From positions 1 through 6,167 of the forward strand of contig WOYR01000279.1 of NCBI GenBank assembly GCA_011620705.1: 6,167 nt of DNA, given 5' to 3'. A program made the position numbers and the translations under genes. This DNA comes from Microbacteriaceae bacterium. Lineage in GTDB: Bacteria > Actinomycetota > Actinomycetes > Actinomycetales > Microbacteriaceae. Below the pieces are notes generated by a model. The model saw only the letters and a list, made by a program, of their open reading frames with translations, was not told the DNA's origin and made no database searches. Positions within the stretch are counted from its first letter, which is position 1. Each line of letters opens with the position of its first letter. Below are positions 5,883 to 6,167 of the stretch, piece by piece.

Positions 5883-5944
5883 ACCATGTATTGCACGATC
5901 ACGGTCATCGAGTTCACGGTCACCGGCGCCGACTTGGATACCAT
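5879..5944 (-). CDS. possible leader ORF upstream of the sigma factor
   Basis: An ATG at 5944 opens a 21-codon frame whose TGA overlaps the sigma-factor GTG in a GTGA junction. The predicted peptide is hydrophobic and Val-rich (it ends TVIVQYMV). It matches no family I know. No ribosome-binding site precedes the ATG, so translation is doubtful. It is listed because the sigma start itself lacks a Shine-Dalgarno sequence and would benefit from coupling. Confidence 0.2.
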   Translation of the reverse strand: MVSKSAPVTVNSMTVIVQYMV

Positions 5945-6001
5945 CGTGAACGTCAAGGGCGGATTCGATCAGCTGGGGTCCGCCCATGCAGGGAGGATAC
6001 G
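5883..6001. promoter_or_regulatory. divergent intergenic region of sigma factor and PAS gene, with 9-bp direct repeat
   Basis: This 119-bp region must hold the promoters of both divergent genes. TCACGGTCA occurs twice (5899-5907 and 5914-5922), start to start 15 bp. A near copy TGACGGTCA lies inside the sigma gene at 5809-5817. The repeats may be a regulator site, but no -35/-10 pair with good spacing was found on either strand. A TTGACG on the minus strand (near 5960) is the best -35-like hexamer, without a matching -10. Confidence 0.35.
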
Positions 6002-6167
6002 ATGACGATCTCCAACGACGAGATCGGGCGCGCCATTGTCGGCGGCGCCTCGGACGCCGTGGTGGCCACCGACCATGACGGCGTGATCGTGCTCTGGAAC
6101 CCCGGCGCCGAGCGGGTCTTCGGCCACACCGCTGCGGAGGCGGTCGGCCAGTCGCTGGACCTGATCA
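6002..6167 (+). CDS. PAS-domain protein (5' partial)
   Basis: The first 55 codons of a gene that runs off the window. GGGAGG (5991-5996) sits 5 nt before the ATG, a strong start. The N-terminal PAS fold is clear: GGASDAVVATDHDGVIVLWN, then PGAERVFGHTAAEAVGQSLD, matching the S-box pattern (D-G-x-I-x-x-W-N-x-x-A-E-x-x-F-G-x-x-x-x-E-x-x-G). PAS domains bind ligands or cofactors such as heme or flavin, or mediate protein contacts. Whether a kinase, diguanylate cyclase or other output domain follows cannot be seen. It is divergent from the sigma factor, which may mean shared control or simple adjacency. Confidence 0.88.
   Translation, partial: MTISNDEIGRAIVGGASDAVVATDHDGVIVLWNPGAERVFGHTAAEAVGQSLDLI

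Noticed and set aside
5883..5987. Longer sigma-factor start at 5987
   Set aside because: Adds 35 out-of-family residues and leaves only 14 bp before the divergent PAS gene.
1..6167. CRISPR array, insertion sequence ends, toxin-antitoxin pair
   Set aside because: No regularly spaced repeats, no transposase, no terminal inverted repeats and no toxin-like small gene pair were seen.

Overview
The window looks like chromosomal DNA of a high-GC Gram-positive actinobacterium. A member of the Microbacteriaceae (Microbacterium-like) is the best guess. The reasons are very GC-rich third codon positions, GTG starts, strong GGGAGG/GGAGGT ribosome-binding sites, a CtaG-like/CopA pair, a BlaI/M56 regulatory pair, and an ECF sigma factor paired with a CU044_5270-family protein. 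The genus is an inference; no taxonomic marker sequence is present.

Layout. (1) 2-2457, plus strand: the end of a CtaG-like cytochrome c oxidase assembly/copper protein, coupled by an ATGA overlap to a complete Cu(I)-exporting P1B-type ATPase (CopA). (2) 2482-3686, minus strand, convergent with copA: a BlaI/MecI-type repressor and an M56 (BlaR1-like) membrane metallopeptidase, joined by a GTGA overlap. A perfect 8+8 bp dyad overlaps a plausible -10 box upstream of the repressor and is a good candidate for its own operator. (3) 3767-3840, minus strand: a tRNA-Thr(TGT) immediately upstream of that operator. (4) 3841-4125: mostly non-coding, holding the C-terminal remnant of a tyrosine recombinase that lacks its catalytic tyrosine. 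(5) 4126-5882, minus strand: an ECF sigma factor, a CU044_5270-family membrane-anchored protein overlapping it by 35 nt, a possible 30-codon ORF, and a strong 15-bp terminator hairpin. (6) 6002 to the end, plus strand: the start of a PAS-domain protein, divergent from the sigma operon across a 119-bp intergenic region.

How the parts may work together. CtaG-like protein and CopA are both copper-handling proteins, one in oxidase metallation or copper delivery and one in export. The BlaI/M56 pair next door is a two-protein proteolysis-derepression switch: the membrane protease is expected to relieve repression by cleaving BlaI. The repressor has no cysteines, so it is not a CopY-type metal sensor, and any link to copper would have to run through the protease or be only positional. 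The sigma/CU044_5270 pair forms a second regulatory unit, where the membrane protein may act like an anti-sigma factor. No clearly new multi-gene system is evident. The most useful leads are the tRNA-embedded repressor promoter with its dyad, the integrase scar, and the small ORFs flanking the sigma operon.
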